A stretch of DNA of 64,000 nucleotides, taken from Arthrobacter saudimassiliensis. Its GTDB lineage: Bacteria; Actinomycetota; Actinomycetes; Actinomycetales; Micrococcaceae. How positions within the stretch are numbered: position 1 is the first letter of the stretch; every line of letters starts with the position of its first letter. Shown here piece by piece: positions 1-10,916 of the stretch. The translations under genes and the position numbers were made by a program. Below the pieces are notes generated by a model. That model saw only the letters and a list, made by a program, of their open reading frames with translations. It did not search any database and was not told the origin of the DNA. The stretch is from assembly GCA_900016675.1 (NCBI GenBank), contig LN483071.1, forward strand, positions 372,001 to 436,000, read 5' to 3'.

Positions 1-2515
1 GGACCGCGGCCGGCAGGCTGGTGGACTCGGCGTCGAGCACGATGACGGCATCAAAGGTCCGGTCGGCGGGAACCACGCGCGTCACCAGGTGCGGGCTGAT
101 GGCCCAGACCGGAATGAGCGAGGACACCAGCGCATCCGGCAGGGCCGCCAGCCCGGAGAGCGTCAGCGGACCATCCTTGAGCATCCGGCGGAGCTCGCCG
201 GCGGCCGCCTTGTCGGCTTCCAGCGCGGCCTGCCAGCGGCGGGCCAGGTCCCAGCGCAGGCGGCCGGCGCCGGAGGCGATATGCGCGTTGTCCGCCAGCC
301 GGTACTCGGCCTCCAGGCGGCGCAGGCTGTCGCCGTCGGACATGGCAAGGTAGTCGTCGCCGCTGATCATGGCCTCGAGCGCGGACTGCCACCAGGCCAG
401 TTCCAGCTCGTAGCCGACCTGCCGGGCCGGCACTTCCCGGGCTTCCAGGTCGTCGAGCAGTTCTCCGAGCCCCTGGGCCCGCATCTCGTCGAGCAGCAGG
501 GTCCGCTCCGGAAGGGTTTCGAGCGTCTGCCGGTCGTCCGAGAGCGCGGTCAGGCGCTTCTCCAGGTCATCCAGCGGCAGGCCGGCGAGGTCGGGCCGGT
601 CCGGGGTGCCGGAGAGGATTCCGGTCAGCTGGTCCAGCTCCGCCTTGATGCGGCGGTAGTCCGCGTTGAGGTCCGCCAGCCCGGTGGGCACCGACGGGTG
701 CCGCTGGGTGGTCGCGTAGCGCGCCCAGGTGGCGCGCTGCTGCTGGACCTGGACCAGGGAGGCGTGCAGGTCGGAGATGTGGACGCCGGGGCGGATGTAC
801 TCCTTGGCCACGCGGCGCAGCCGCGAGCGGGTCATCGAGGTCATGTCGACGCCGTGTTCCCGGCGCCACGATGAGGAGGCCGTCGCCGAGATGAGGTCGG
901 TGACCGGGCGGTCGAAGATGTCGGCGGTGAACTTGTCCAGGCTTTCGCGCACGGCGACCAGCAGTTCCAGCTGCTCGCCCCACTGCGCGAAGGTCTCGCC
1001 GAGACGGATCTGCGAATGTCCGGCGACCTCCTGCACCTTGGCACGCAGCTGCGGCAGCTCCTCGGCGAGGGAAAGCGCCAGGCGGTGCGCCTCCTCGGTC
1101 TCCTTGCGGTTGAGCAGCTTGGCGCCGAACCAGGGGCTGGTGGTGGCCGCCCGGCTGAAACTGCCCAGCTCGGCGGCCCGGCGCAGCCGTCCGGTGAGCT
1201 CGGTGCGGTCGGTGATGCTGTCCAGGACGCTGCGCTTCAGGCGCACGGTGGTCGCCGGGGCAGGGTTCATTCCGGTCAGCTCGGCCAGGGACTGCATGGC
1301 CTGGTACGGGGAGCAGCCCCACCGGCGGCGCACGTTGTGCAGCGACTTGACGTGGTCGCGCAGCTGGTGCCGGTTTTCGGTGAGCACCTTGTGCAGGCTG
1401 GCCAGGTTCGGTTCCGTGGCCTTTTCGTTCCGGACGACGGCGCGCACCAGCTGGTCCTTCAGCTGCTCCTCGCTGAGCCCGCCGCCGAGCTGCAGCACCA
1501 GGGAGCCCAGCTGCAGGGAGTCCAGCTGCTGGACGAACTGGTTCAGCGTGCCGCGGCGTTCGGCGACGAGGAGCACGGATTTGCCGTCGGCCACCAGCTG
1601 GGCGACGGCGTTCAGCGCGGTCTGGGTCTGTCCGGTGCCGGGCGGGGCGGAGACCACGAGCGACTGCCCGTCGGCCACCAGGTCCAGCACCTCCTGCTGG
1701 GCCGGGTCGGCGTCGAGGATCAGCAGCTCGTCGGCCGGATCGCGTTCATCCAGCGGCGGCAGGTCCGGCACGCGGGCCTGGGCGGGCTCACCGGCGGACC
1801 CGGTGGCGCTGTCGATCAGGGCCCGGAGCACGGGATGCGCCGGGTCCAGGGCGGGGTCGTCGGCCGGGTCGGCGAGGTCGGCGAAGGTGGAGACCAGCAG
1901 CTTGTGTTCGATGTTGATGCTGCGCACGCCCTCGGTCAGCGTGCGCAGCCGCTCGAGCACCGGATGCGGATCGAACCGTGCGGTGCTGTAGGCCAGGCGG
2001 GCCAGGTTGCCGGCGTCGATGTCCAGGCCCTGCTCACGGTGCAGATGGCGGACGAAGGCCGGGTTGAGCATGGCCTTGCCGGTCAGCTGGAACTCGTAGT
2101 CGTCCTGCGAGGCGTGCACGGTCAGGGAGACGGGCGTCAGCAACACCGGGGCGGTCAGCGATTCCGGCCGGAGCGCGTCGTCGGCGGCGTAGCGCCAGGA
2201 GGCCGTTCCGGCGGCCATGTAGCCGACGTCGATGCCGCGGTCGGTGCCGAGCTCGTAGATCTTCGCGCGCAGCTGCCGGGCGGCGCGCATCGCGGCCCGG
2301 TACTGTTCCGGGTCCCGCAGCAGGGTCGAGAGACGGGTCCGCCGGCCGGCGAGCAGCTGCGCCAGCCCGGACGGGTGCGCGTGGGTCAGGTCGATGCTGT
2401 TGCTGGGCGAGGGCACGAACCGCAGCAGGGTGTCCGGTCCGCTGGGGTGTCCCAGCTGTGCCAGCCAGGGCAGCAGGAAGTCAGACGCAGCGTCCCCGGT
2501 GTTCTCCTCAGGCAC
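1..2515 (-). CDS. SF1-helicase-like P-loop ATPase, N-terminal part (runs off left edge)
   Basis: An open minus-strand frame runs from about 2515 past the left edge, giving about 838 residues with the C-terminus missing. The N-terminal ~270 residues are a non-catalytic region. A P-loop-like SAPPGTGQTQT segment follows, as in the DNA2/NAM7 superfamily I helicases, and then a long helical insert. The Walker A lysine is replaced by glutamine. Walker B and later helicase motifs would lie outside the window. I chose the GTG at 2515 because AGAGG lies six bases upstream; an in-frame ATG at 2566 has no clear ribosome site. It is probably a nucleic-acid-dependent ATPase; the exact role is unknown. It lies upstream of guaA in the same direction reversed, i.e. 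downstream of guaA transcription. Confidence 0.75.
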   Translation of the reverse strand, partial: MPEENTGDAASDFLLPWLAQLGHPSGPDTLLRFVPSPSNSIDLTHAHPSGLAQLLAGRRTRLSTLLRDPEQYRAAMRAARQLRAKIYELGTDRGIDVGYMAAGTASWRYAADDALRPESLTAPVLLTPVSLTVHASQDDYEFQLTGKAMLNPAFVRHLHREQGLDIDAGNLARLAYSTARFDPHPVLERLRTLTEGVRSINIEHKLLVSTFADLADPADDPALDPAHPVLRALIDSATGSAGEPAQARVPDLPPLDERDPADELLILDADPAQQEVLDLVADGQSLVVSAPPGTGQTQTALNAVAQLVADGKSVLLVAERRGTLNQFVQQLDSLQLGSLVLQLGGGLSEEQLKDQLVRAVVRNEKATEPNLASLHKVLTENRHQLRDHVKSLHNVRRRWGCSPYQAMQSLAELTGMNPAPATTVRLKRSVLDSITDRTELTGRLRRAAELGSFSRAATTSPWFGAKLLNRKETEEAHRLALSLAEELPQLRAKVQEVAGHSQIRLGETFAQWGEQLELLVAVRESLDKFTADIFDRPVTDLISATASSSWRREHGVDMTSMTRSRLRRVAKEYIRPGVHISDLHASLVQVQQQRATWARYATTQRHPSVPTGLADLNADYRRIKAELDQLTGILSGTPDRPDLAGLPLDDLEKRLTALSDDRQTLETLPERTLLLDEMRAQGLGELLDDLEAREVPARQVGYELELAWWQSALEAMISGDDYLAMSDGDSLRRLEAEYRLADNAHIASGAGRLRWDLARRWQAALEADKAAAGELRRMLKDGPLTLSGLAALPDALVSSLIPVWAISPHLVTRVVPADRTFDAVIVLDAESTSLPAAV

Positions 2516-2669
2516 TCCTGCCCTCTTTTCTGCACTTGCGCGCGACGATCTCGACCAGATTGGCATGGGTTTAACGCTATCGCTTCCCCTGGCCTGGGCG
2601 GGGAAGCAACGCGGGGGGCGGCCGGATCGGCCGTCCCCCGCGGGAGAAACTGTCCTCAGTTTCCCGGTT

Positions 2670-4262
2670 TTACTCCCATTCGATGGTTCCCGGCGGCTTG
2701 CTGGTCACGTCCAGCACCACGCGGTTCACGCCGTCCACCTCGTTGGTGATCCGGTTGGAGATGCGGGCCAGCAGGTCATACGGCAGCCGCGACCAGTCCG
2801 CGGTCATGGCGTCCTCGCTGGAGACGGGGCGGAGCACGATCGGGTGCCCGTAGGTCCGGCCGTCACCCTGCACGCCCACGCTGCGCACATCGGCGAGCAG
2901 GACGACCGGCATCTGCCACACGTCGTCGTCCAGGCCGGCGGCGGTCAGCTCGGCGCGGGCGATGGCGTCGGCCCGGCGCAGCAGGTCGAGCCGCTCGCGG
3001 GTCACCTCGCCGATGATGCGGATGCCCAGGCCCGGGCCGGGGAACGGCTGGCGGCCGACGATTTCGGCGGGCAGGCCAAGCTCGCGGCCGACGGCGCGCA
3101 CCTCGTCCTTGAACAGCAGGCGCAGCGGTTCGACGAGTTCGAACTGCATGTCCTCGGGCAGGCCGCCCACGTTGTGGTGGCTCTTGATGTTGGCCGCGCC
3201 CTCGCCGCCGCCGGATTCGACGACGTCGGGGTAGAGCGTGCCCTGGACCAGGAAGCGGATGGGCTCGCCCTCGGCTTCGGCCTGGGCCATGATCGCCCGC
3301 TCGGCCTCCTCGAAGGAACGGATGAACTCGCGCCCGATGATCTTGCGCTTGGTCTCCGGGTCGGTGACCCCGGCCAGGGCGGAGAGGAAGCGTTCCTGCT
3401 CGTTGGCGACGTAGAGGTTGACGCCGGTGGCGGCGACGAAGTCACGCTCGACCTGCTCGGCCTCGCCTTCGCGCAGCAGGCCGTGGTCGACGAACACGCA
3501 GGTCAGCTGGTCGCCGACGGCGCGCTGCACCAGCGCGGCGGCGACGGCGGAGTCCACGCCGCCGGACAGGCCGCAGATCACCCGGGAGGAGCCCACCTGG
3601 GCGCGGATCCGCTCGACCTGTTCCTCGACGATGTTGCCGGTGGTCCAGCTGCGGTCCAGCCTGGCGCCCTTGAACAGGAAGTTCTCCAGCACCTGCTGCC
3701 CGTAGGCGGAGTGCTTGACCTCGGGGTGCCACTGCACTCCGTAGAGCTTCTTTTCCTCATTGGCGAACGCGGCCACCGGGGCGCCGGCCGTGCTGGCCAG
3801 GACTTCGAAGCCCTCCGGGGCTTCCTGCACGCTGTCGCCGTGGCTCATCCAGGTGTTCTGGTGCTCGGGAGTGCCTTCGAGGATGGAGCGGGCGCCGCCG
3901 GCGACCATCGCGTCGGTGGAGCCGTATTCGCGCAGGCCGGTCTTCGCGACCTTGCCGCCGAGCGCGGCGGCCATGGCCTGGAAGCCGTAGCAGATGCCGA
4001 AGACCGGCACCCCAGCCTCGAACAGCTTGCCGTCCACCTGCGGGGCGTCTTCGGCGTAGACGCTGGAGGGCCCGCCGGACAGGATGATGGCAGCCGGGTT
4101 CTTCTCCAGCAGCTGCTCGGTGGAATAGGTGTGCGGCACGACTTCGGAGTAGACATCGGCTTCCCGCACGCGCCGGGCAATCAGCTGCGCGTACTGGGCG
4201 CCGTAGTCCACCACGAGCACGGGCCGCTCTTCGATGGGATCGGTGGGGGCGGAATCAGTCAC
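2670..4262 (-). CDS. guaA: GMP synthase (glutamine-hydrolysing)
   Basis: Converts XMP to GMP using glutamine and ATP, the last step of guanine nucleotide synthesis. The N-terminal class I glutamine amidotransferase domain starts with [20 protein letters not shown] and has the nucleophile cysteine in GICYGFQ. The ATP pyrophosphatase domain carries the PP-loop SGGVDS. The C-terminal dimerisation domain ends in the family-typical PPGTIEWE. The protein is 530 residues from the GTG at 4262; the frame is open 13 codons further up, but those residues are not family-like. guaB and guaB3, which work just before it in the pathway, lie 4-6 kb upstream on the same strand. Confidence 0.97.
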   Translation of the reverse strand: MTDSAPTDPIEERPVLVVDYGAQYAQLIARRVREADVYSEVVPHTYSTEQLLEKNPAAIILSGGPSSVYAEDAPQVDGKLFEAGVPVFGICYGFQAMAAALGGKVAKTGLREYGSTDAMVAGGARSILEGTPEHQNTWMSHGDSVQEAPEGFEVLASTAGAPVAAFANEEKKLYGVQWHPEVKHSAYGQQVLENFLFKGARLDRSWTTGNIVEEQVERIRAQVGSSRVICGLSGGVDSAVAAALVQRAVGDQLTCVFVDHGLLREGEAEQVERDFVAATGVNLYVANEQERFLSALAGVTDPETKRKIIGREFIRSFEEAERAIMAQAEAEGEPIRFLVQGTLYPDVVESGGGEGAANIKSHHNVGGLPEDMQFELVEPLRLLFKDEVRAVGRELGLPAEIVGRQPFPGPGLGIRIIGEVTRERLDLLRRADAIARAELTAAGLDDDVWQMPVVLLADVRSVGVQGDGRTYGHPIVLRPVSSEDAMTADWSRLPYDLLARISNRITNEVDGVNRVVLDVTSKPPGTIEWE

Positions 4263-4343
4263 GGTTCCAAGGATAGTCGGCGCCCGCCCCCGCTGGCACA
4301 TCGCGTCCTGCCCGGCTCCGGGCAGGACGGCCGGGCCGCCGGC

Positions 4344-4760
4344 TCAGTAGCGGGACGCGGCCTCGGGATGCGCTTCGAGCTCGGCCAGGACCTGCTTGTG
4401 GATGCGGGCCTCGACGATGAAGGACAGGAAGGGCACGACGCCGCCGAGCGCGATCAGGACAAACTTGGAGAACGGCCAGCGCATCAGCTGCCAGAGCCGG
4501 AAGTCGGCGATCAGGTAGACGACGTAGAGCCAGCCGTGGGCGATCAGCACGCCGGTGTAGAGGTTCAGGGACCCGATCATCGGCGCGGGAATGTCCAGTA
4601 CGTACTTCATGATCATCTCGAGGACCAGCAGCAGCAGGAAGATGCCGGTGACGTACGAGAAGACCTTGTAGAAGCCCAGCGCGGAGCGGATCTGGGCGTG
4701 GGTGCCGCCGAACCGGCGCTTCTTGGGCCGGGGTTTGCGGGCGGGGGCTTGATCGGTCAC
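4344..4760 (-). CDS. DUF3817 integral membrane protein
   Basis: A protein of about 138 residues with a basic N-terminus (RKPRPKKRR) and three or four hydrophobic segments, including YKVFSYVTGIFLLLLVLEM and LIAHGWLYVVYLIADF. This matches the DUF3817 family of small actinobacterial membrane proteins, whose function is not known. The GTG at 4760 has GAGGA five bases upstream; a GTG at 4772 is an alternative. It sits 40 bases after the SURF1-like gene and before guaA, so a shared transcript is likely. The SURF1 neighbour hints at a respiratory-membrane setting, but this is inference only. Confidence 0.8.
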   Translation of the reverse strand: MTDQAPARKPRPKKRRFGGTHAQIRSALGFYKVFSYVTGIFLLLLVLEMIMKYVLDIPAPMIGSLNLYTGVLIAHGWLYVVYLIADFRLWQLMRWPFSKFVLIALGGVVPFLSFIVEARIHKQVLAELEAHPEAASRY

Positions 4761-4801
4761 TGCGTTCCTCACTGTTCCTTCGGGCGGATGGCGGGGCGGG
4801 G

Positions 4802-5665
4802 TCAGGGTTCGCGGGCCGGCGAGGGGCCGGGGGCCGTCCCGTCCCCCGGGGCGCGGGGCGCGCTGCCTGCCCGGTCCGGCCCGTCCGCGGGCTCTTCCTC
4901 GTCCTCCCAGTCGTCCTCGTCCTCCGCGTCCTCGAGGGCGCGGCGGTGGTCGTCGGCGACGAGCCGCCACCAGAGGAAGACCGAGAAGCCGGCGAAAATG
5001 ACCCATTCGACGGCGTAGAAGACATTCATCCAGTTGATGCTGGTCTCCTGCGGCTGCGGGCCGATCACCACGGGCTCCATGGCTCCGGCGTCGACGGGTT
5101 CGCCGGCGGCGTCCAGGGTTTCGTGGGCGGGCACGAAGGCGGCGTACAGGGGCAGGTCCCACCGGTTCGTCAGTTCCGCCGGGGAGAGCGTGGGCACCGC
5201 GTCGCTGCCGTCGGGCTGCCGCGGTTCGGGCGCCTCGGGAGGCAGCAGGCGCCCGACGACGGTCACGTCTCCTTCGGGAGCCGGTTCGGCGTCCTGCGGG
5301 TCGGCAATCCAGCCGCGGACCACGGGGATCCATTCCCCGCCCGGTGCGCCGTCCACCGACATCGGCGTCACGACCCACCACCCGGTCTCGCCGTCCTGGA
5401 GGCGCTCCTCGACCAGCACGGTGCGGCCGTCGTCGAAGGCGCCGGTGAAGGTGACCATCCGGTCCGCCTCCTTGCCCATCAGATCGGTGGCGGGCGTGAA
5501 GACCTCGGTCAGGGGACGGACGTTTTCGGTGTCCGCGGCGGGAGGCGGCGGCTCGCTTTCAGCCGTCGAGAACTGCCACTGGCTCAGCAGCACGAACACC
5601 CACGACAAGGCGAGGGCGAAGACGAGCGCGGCGATCCAGCGCGGCTTCATGGCGGTTCTCAGCAC
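4802..5665 (-). CDS. SURF1 family cytochrome oxidase assembly protein
   Basis: SURF1 proteins help assemble haem-copper cytochrome c oxidase in the membrane. This 287-residue protein has the family topology: an N-terminal membrane helix (about residues 10-29), a long external domain, and a second helix near residue 225 (FYAVEWVIFAGFSVFLWWRL). The family-typical WQF follows the first helix, and GGEWIPVVRGWI is in the outer domain. The C-terminal tail is very acidic (DAEDEDDWEDEEE). The start is the GTG at 5665; an in-frame ATG at 5650 is also possible. The DUF3817 gene follows closely. Confidence 0.85.
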   Translation of the reverse strand: MLRTAMKPRWIAALVFALALSWVFVLLSQWQFSTAESEPPPPAADTENVRPLTEVFTPATDLMGKEADRMVTFTGAFDDGRTVLVEERLQDGETGWWVVTPMSVDGAPGGEWIPVVRGWIADPQDAEPAPEGDVTVVGRLLPPEAPEPRQPDGSDAVPTLSPAELTNRWDLPLYAAFVPAHETLDAAGEPVDAGAMEPVVIGPQPQETSINWMNVFYAVEWVIFAGFSVFLWWRLVADDHRRALEDAEDEDDWEDEEEPADGPDRAGSAPRAPGDGTAPGPSPAREP

Positions 5666-5710
5666 GGGATTAACCGTACTTCGAACCCTTGTAGAAAACC
5701 CAATGGGCCC

Positions 5711-6211
5711 TCAATGGTCGAAGAAGACGATCGAGGAGTTGATCAGCTCCGCGATGACTCCGGCGTCCTGCGCCCGGCGCAGCGATTCGCGGAACGCCGG
5801 CCGGTACAGGGAGCGCGCCAGGGTCGCCAGGACTTCGAGGTGCTCGGAGAACGATCCGGCCGGGGTGGCGATGAGCAGCACCACGGTGGCGGGCCCGTCG
5901 GCGGCGCCGAAGTCGAGGCTGTGGCCGTACTTCGTCACGCCGACGGCGATGGAGGCCGCCGTGACCTGCTCGCTGCGCGCGTGCGGCAGCCCGATCCCGC
6001 CCGGCAGTCCCGTCGCCAGCTGGTGTTCGCGGGCCTGGACCTGCTCGAGGAACTCGGGCAGGCTGCGCACCCGGCCCCCCGCGTGCAGCAGTCCGGCGAG
6101 CTGCGCGGCGGCGTCGTACCGGTCCGCCGCCACCATGTCCAGCAGCACGAATTCCGGCTCGGTCAGGACCGTGTCGCCGGCACCCAGCTGCAGCCCGCTG
6201 TCCATCCGCAC
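5711..6211 (-). CDS. PTS EIIA type-2 (fructose/mannitol family) single-domain protein
   Basis: A 166-residue PTS EIIA domain of the fructose/mannitol type. The phospho-accepting histidine is in GIGLPHARSEQV, about residue 77. Such domains take phosphate from HPr-His and pass it to an EIIB domain, or act as regulators. No EIIB, EIIC, HPr or EI gene is in the window, so it is an orphan here. The GTG start lies three bases after the glpD stop codon, so the two are probably translationally coupled and the protein may act in glycerol or sugar metabolism control. That link is inference from position. An ATG two codons in is an alternative start. Confidence 0.88.
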   Translation of the reverse strand: MRMDSGLQLGAGDTVLTEPEFVLLDMVAADRYDAAAQLAGLLHAGGRVRSLPEFLEQVQAREHQLATGLPGGIGLPHARSEQVTAASIAVGVTKYGHSLDFGAADGPATVVLLIATPAGSFSEHLEVLATLARSLYRPAFRESLRRAQDAGVIAELINSSIVFFDH

Positions 6212-6214
6212 CGG

Positions 6215-7945
6215 TCAGACCGTGGGAACGATGTCCTCGGCGGCCAGCCGGGCGGCATCCGCGGACTTGTCGTCGGGCTGTTCCTGGCTGCGCCGCTCGG
6301 CCTCGACGCGGGCCAGGTAGTGCAGCGTCTCGTTCTCGATCCTGGCTTCGTCCCAGCCCAGCACCGGTGCCATCAGTTCCGCCACCACGGGTGCGGCGGC
6401 GACGCCGCGGTCCCAGGACTCGATGGAGATCCGGGTGCGGCGGGCCAGGACGTCCTCGACGTGCCGGGCGCCCTCATGCGTGGTCGCGTAGACCACCTCG
6501 GCCCCAAGGTAGTCGTCGGCGCCGGGCAGCGGCTCCCCCAGCGCGGGGTCGGCACGGATGAGGTCCAGCACCTCCACCGCCAGGGATCCGTAGCGGTTCA
6601 GCAGGTGCTCCACGCGGGCCACGTGCACCCCGTACTCCTCGGCCAGCCGGTGCCGCCGGTTCCAGGCGGCCTTGTATCCGGTGGCGCCCAGCAGCGGGAT
6701 GGTCTGGGTGCAGCTTTCCGGAACCCGCTCGTCCATCGCCCGGGCTGCTTCGTCGACGGCGTCCGTGGCCATCACCCGGTAGGTGGTCCACTTGCCGCCG
6801 GCGACGACGACGAGTCCCGGCACCGGGTGCGCCACCACGTGTTCGCGGGAGAGCTTGGCGGTCGAGTCGTTCTCCCCGGCCAGCAGCGGCCGCAGGCCGG
6901 CATAGACACCCTCGACGTCCTCCCGGGTGAGCGGCGTCTTCAGGACCAGGTTCACGTGCTCGAGGATGTAATCGATGTCGGCGGAGGTGGCCGCGGGGTG
7001 GGCCTTGTCCAGGTTCCAGTCCGTGTCGGTGGTGCCGATGATCCAGTGCCGGCCCCAGGGGATGACGAACAGCACCGACTTCTCGGTGCGCAGGATCAGT
7101 CCCACCGTGGACTGGAACCGGTCCCGCGGCACCACCAGGTGCACGCCCTTGGAGGCACGGACCTTCAGCTGGCCGCGGTCGGTGACCATGGCCTGGGTCT
7201 CATCGGTCCAGACGCCGGTGGCGTTGACCACCTGCTTGGCGAAGATGTCGAATTCCTCGCCGGTTTCGGTCTCCCGCACCCGGGCGCCGACCACCCGTTC
7301 GCCCTCGCGAAGGAAGTCGACGACGGCCAGCCGGTTGACCGCCGCCGCCCCGTAGTGGGCGGCGGTGCGCACCATGGTCGCCACGTACCGCGCGTCGTCG
7401 ACCTGGCCGTCGTAGTAGCGGATCGAGCCGACCATGGCGTCGTCCTTGAGGCTGGGCGCCGCCCGCAGCGTCCCGCGGCGGCTGAGGTGCTTGTGCGCGG
7501 GAACGCCGCGGGCGTTGCCGGAGGTGATGCCCATCGTGTCGTAGAGCAGGATTCCCGCCCCCACGTAGGGCCGCTCCACGAACCGGCGGGTCAGCGGGTA
7601 GAGGAACGGCACCGGCTTGACCAGGTGCGGGGCGATCCGCTGCAGCAGCAGGCCGCGTTCCTTCAGTGCCTCCTGCACGAGGGCGAAGTCGAGCATCTCC
7701 AGGTAGCGCAGGCCGCCGTGGATCAGCTTGGACGAGCGGGAGGAGGTGCCGGAGGCCCAGTCCCTTGCCTCGACCATCCCCACGTTCAGGCCGCGGGTCA
7801 CGGCGTCCAGGGCGGCACCCGCGCCGACGACGCCGCCGCCGACGATCAGGACATCCAGGGCGTTCCCGGGTTCAGCCGTGGCCCGCAGCCGGGCCATCGC
7901 CTCCTCGCGGTAGGCCGGGCTCAGTGCATCTGTGGTGCTGGTCAA
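6215..7945 (-). CDS. glpD: Aerobic glycerol-3-phosphate dehydrogenase
   Basis: FAD enzyme that oxidises sn-glycerol 3-phosphate to dihydroxyacetone phosphate and feeds electrons to the membrane quinone pool. It is 576 residues, as expected. The FAD-binding GGGVVGAGAALDAVTRG is near residue 35, followed by the GlpD hallmark segment SSRSSKLIHGGLRYLE near 70; GTTDTDW and GLRPLL are further conserved pieces. A DAO_C domain makes up the last ~150 residues. The upstream AGGAGGAAG ribosome site is strong. A 16-base palindrome lies 45 bases upstream. A PTS EIIA gene follows directly. Confidence 0.97.
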   Translation of the reverse strand: MTSTTDALSPAYREEAMARLRATAEPGNALDVLIVGGGVVGAGAALDAVTRGLNVGMVEARDWASGTSSRSSKLIHGGLRYLEMLDFALVQEALKERGLLLQRIAPHLVKPVPFLYPLTRRFVERPYVGAGILLYDTMGITSGNARGVPAHKHLSRRGTLRAAPSLKDDAMVGSIRYYDGQVDDARYVATMVRTAAHYGAAAVNRLAVVDFLREGERVVGARVRETETGEEFDIFAKQVVNATGVWTDETQAMVTDRGQLKVRASKGVHLVVPRDRFQSTVGLILRTEKSVLFVIPWGRHWIIGTTDTDWNLDKAHPAATSADIDYILEHVNLVLKTPLTREDVEGVYAGLRPLLAGENDSTAKLSREHVVAHPVPGLVVVAGGKWTTYRVMATDAVDEAARAMDERVPESCTQTIPLLGATGYKAAWNRRHRLAEEYGVHVARVEHLLNRYGSLAVEVLDLIRADPALGEPLPGADDYLGAEVVYATTHEGARHVEDVLARRTRISIESWDRGVAAAPVVAELMAPVLGWDEARIENETLHYLARVEAERRSQEQPDDKSADAARLAAEDIVPTV

Positions 7946-7989
7946 GGCTTCCTCCTTCGGCTCCGGCGTGTGGTCCGGACCCCTCGGTC

Positions 7990-8005
7990 TGACGCAGGTG
8001 CGTCA
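7990..8005. promoter_or_regulatory. 16-bp palindrome upstream of glpD, candidate operator
   Basis: TGACGCA-GG-TGCGTCA is a perfect 7+7 inverted repeat 45 bases before the glpD start codon. It partly overlaps TTGACG, which resembles a -35 box on the minus strand, although no good -10 box follows. Position and symmetry suggest a repressor site, for example of a glycerol regulator. No regulator gene is adjacent, so this is a guess. Confidence 0.35.
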
Positions 8006-8016
8006 ACTGTAGGAAA

Positions 8017-9156
8017 TCAACTGCTGTACAGATAGGGCGAGACCAGGACCTCGATGCGCTGGAAGGCCTTCAGGTCCGAGTACCCGGTGGTGGCCATGGC
8101 GCGCCGCAGCGCGCCCATCAGGTTCGACGTTCCGTTGGTGTGGTGCGAGGGGCCCCAAAGGACTTCCTTCAGGGGTCCGACGGTGTCCAGGTGCACCCGG
8201 TCGCCGCGCGGCAGCTCGCTGTGGTGGGCCTCCTGGCCCCAGTGCCAGCCGTGGCCCGGGGCCTCGTCGGCGCGGGCCAGCGCGGAGCCGAGCATCACGG
8301 CGTCGGCGCCCATGGCGATGGCCTTGATGATGTCGCCGCTGGTGCCCATGCCGCCGTCCGCAATGACGTGGACGTAGCGGCCGCCGGACTCGTCCATGTA
8401 GTCGCGGCGGGCCTCGGCGATGTCGGAGATGGCGGTGGCCATGGGCGCGTGGATGCCCAGGGCGCGGCGGGTGGTGGTGGTCGCTCCCCCGCCGAATCCG
8501 ACCAGGACGCCGGCGGCTCCGGTGCGCATCAGGTGCAGGGCCGGGGTGTAGCCGGCGGCGCCGCCGACGATGACCGGGACGTCGAGTTCGTAGATGAACT
8601 GCTTGAGGTTCAGCGGCTCCACGTTCTTGGATACGTGCTCGGCCGAGACAGTGGTGCCGCGGATGACGAAGACATCGACGCCGGCGGCCAGGACGGTCTT
8701 GTAGAACTCCTGGGTGCGCTGCGGGGTGAGGGAACCGGCCACGGTGACGCCGGCTTCGCGGATCTCGGCGAGCCGGGAGGTGATCAGCTCGGCCTGGATG
8801 GGCGCGGCGTAGATCTCCTGCAGCCGGCGGGTGGCCTGGGGGTTGAAGTTGTCCCCCTTCAGCTGCGCGATCTCGTCGAGAACGGGCTGCGGGTCCTCGT
8901 AGCGGGTCCAGAGGCCCTCGAGGTTGAGCACGCCGAGCCCGCCGAGGCGGCCCAGGGCGATCGCGGTGGCCGGGGACATGACCGAGTCCATGGGCGCGCC
9001 GATGACCGGCATGTCGAAGCGGTAGGCGTCGATCTGCCAGTCGATGGACACGTCCTGCGGGTCGCGGGTCCGGCGGGAGGGGACAATCGCAACGTCGTCC
9101 AGGGAAAAGGCTCTGCGCCCGCGCTTGCCACGGCCGATCTCAATCTCAGTACTCAC
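8017..9156 (-). CDS. guaB3: GuaB3 family IMP dehydrogenase-related protein
   Basis: A 379-residue (beta/alpha)8 barrel of the IMPDH/GMP reductase superfamily, in the GuaB3 branch common in actinobacteria next to guaB. It lacks the CBS pair found in GuaB. Typical pieces are FSLDDVAIVPSRRTRDP near residue 17, VIGAPMDSVMSPATA near 50 and ADGGMGTSGDIIKA near 270. Where GuaB has its catalytic-cysteine loop, this protein reads GFGGGATTTTRRALGI with no cysteine, so classical IMPDH chemistry is uncertain. It lies 148 bases downstream of guaB with a terminator between, so it probably has its own promoter. Confidence 0.93.
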   Translation of the reverse strand: MSTEIEIGRGKRGRRAFSLDDVAIVPSRRTRDPQDVSIDWQIDAYRFDMPVIGAPMDSVMSPATAIALGRLGGLGVLNLEGLWTRYEDPQPVLDEIAQLKGDNFNPQATRRLQEIYAAPIQAELITSRLAEIREAGVTVAGSLTPQRTQEFYKTVLAAGVDVFVIRGTTVSAEHVSKNVEPLNLKQFIYELDVPVIVGGAAGYTPALHLMRTGAAGVLVGFGGGATTTTRRALGIHAPMATAISDIAEARRDYMDESGGRYVHVIADGGMGTSGDIIKAIAMGADAVMLGSALARADEAPGHGWHWGQEAHHSELPRGDRVHLDTVGPLKEVLWGPSHHTNGTSNLMGALRRAMATTGYSDLKAFQRIEVLVSPYLYSS

Positions 9157-9233
9157 GCCTCTAGGTTATCCCAGTCACCTGCCGGCCCGCCGGGACAGCG
9201 CGTCCGCACTCACGGGAAAGGCCTTAAAGCCGC

Positions 9234-9266
9234 GACGGCGCCGCCCGCAGTGCGGGCGGCGCCGTC
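9234..9266 (-). terminator. Intrinsic terminator after guaB
   Basis: A 15-bp GC-rich inverted repeat (GACGGCGCCGCCCGC / GCGGGCGGCGCCGTC) with an AGT loop lies 38 bases past the guaB stop. On the minus strand it is followed by GCGGCTTTAAGGCCTTTC, a broken T-rich tail. Confidence 0.75.
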
Positions 9267-9304
9267 GATGCCGTCAGTGCCGTTGGTGCCGTCGGGTGGA
9301 AGCG

Positions 9305-10870
<1,566 letters not shown>

Positions 10871-10916
10871 TTATAAACGGGCTTCTTTCCATCCTAGAAC
10901 GATCCGGCGGCCCTCC

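Noticed and set aside
2394-5018. 874-codon plus-strand frame opposite guaA
   Set aside because: Antisense shadow of guaA with no recognisable domain.
4946-8035. 1029-codon plus-strand open frame opposite SURF1, EIIA and glpD
   Set aside because: It mirrors real genes on the other strand. Its product is low-complexity (G, V, H, R, Q rich) without motifs, as expected for antisense frames in high-GC DNA.
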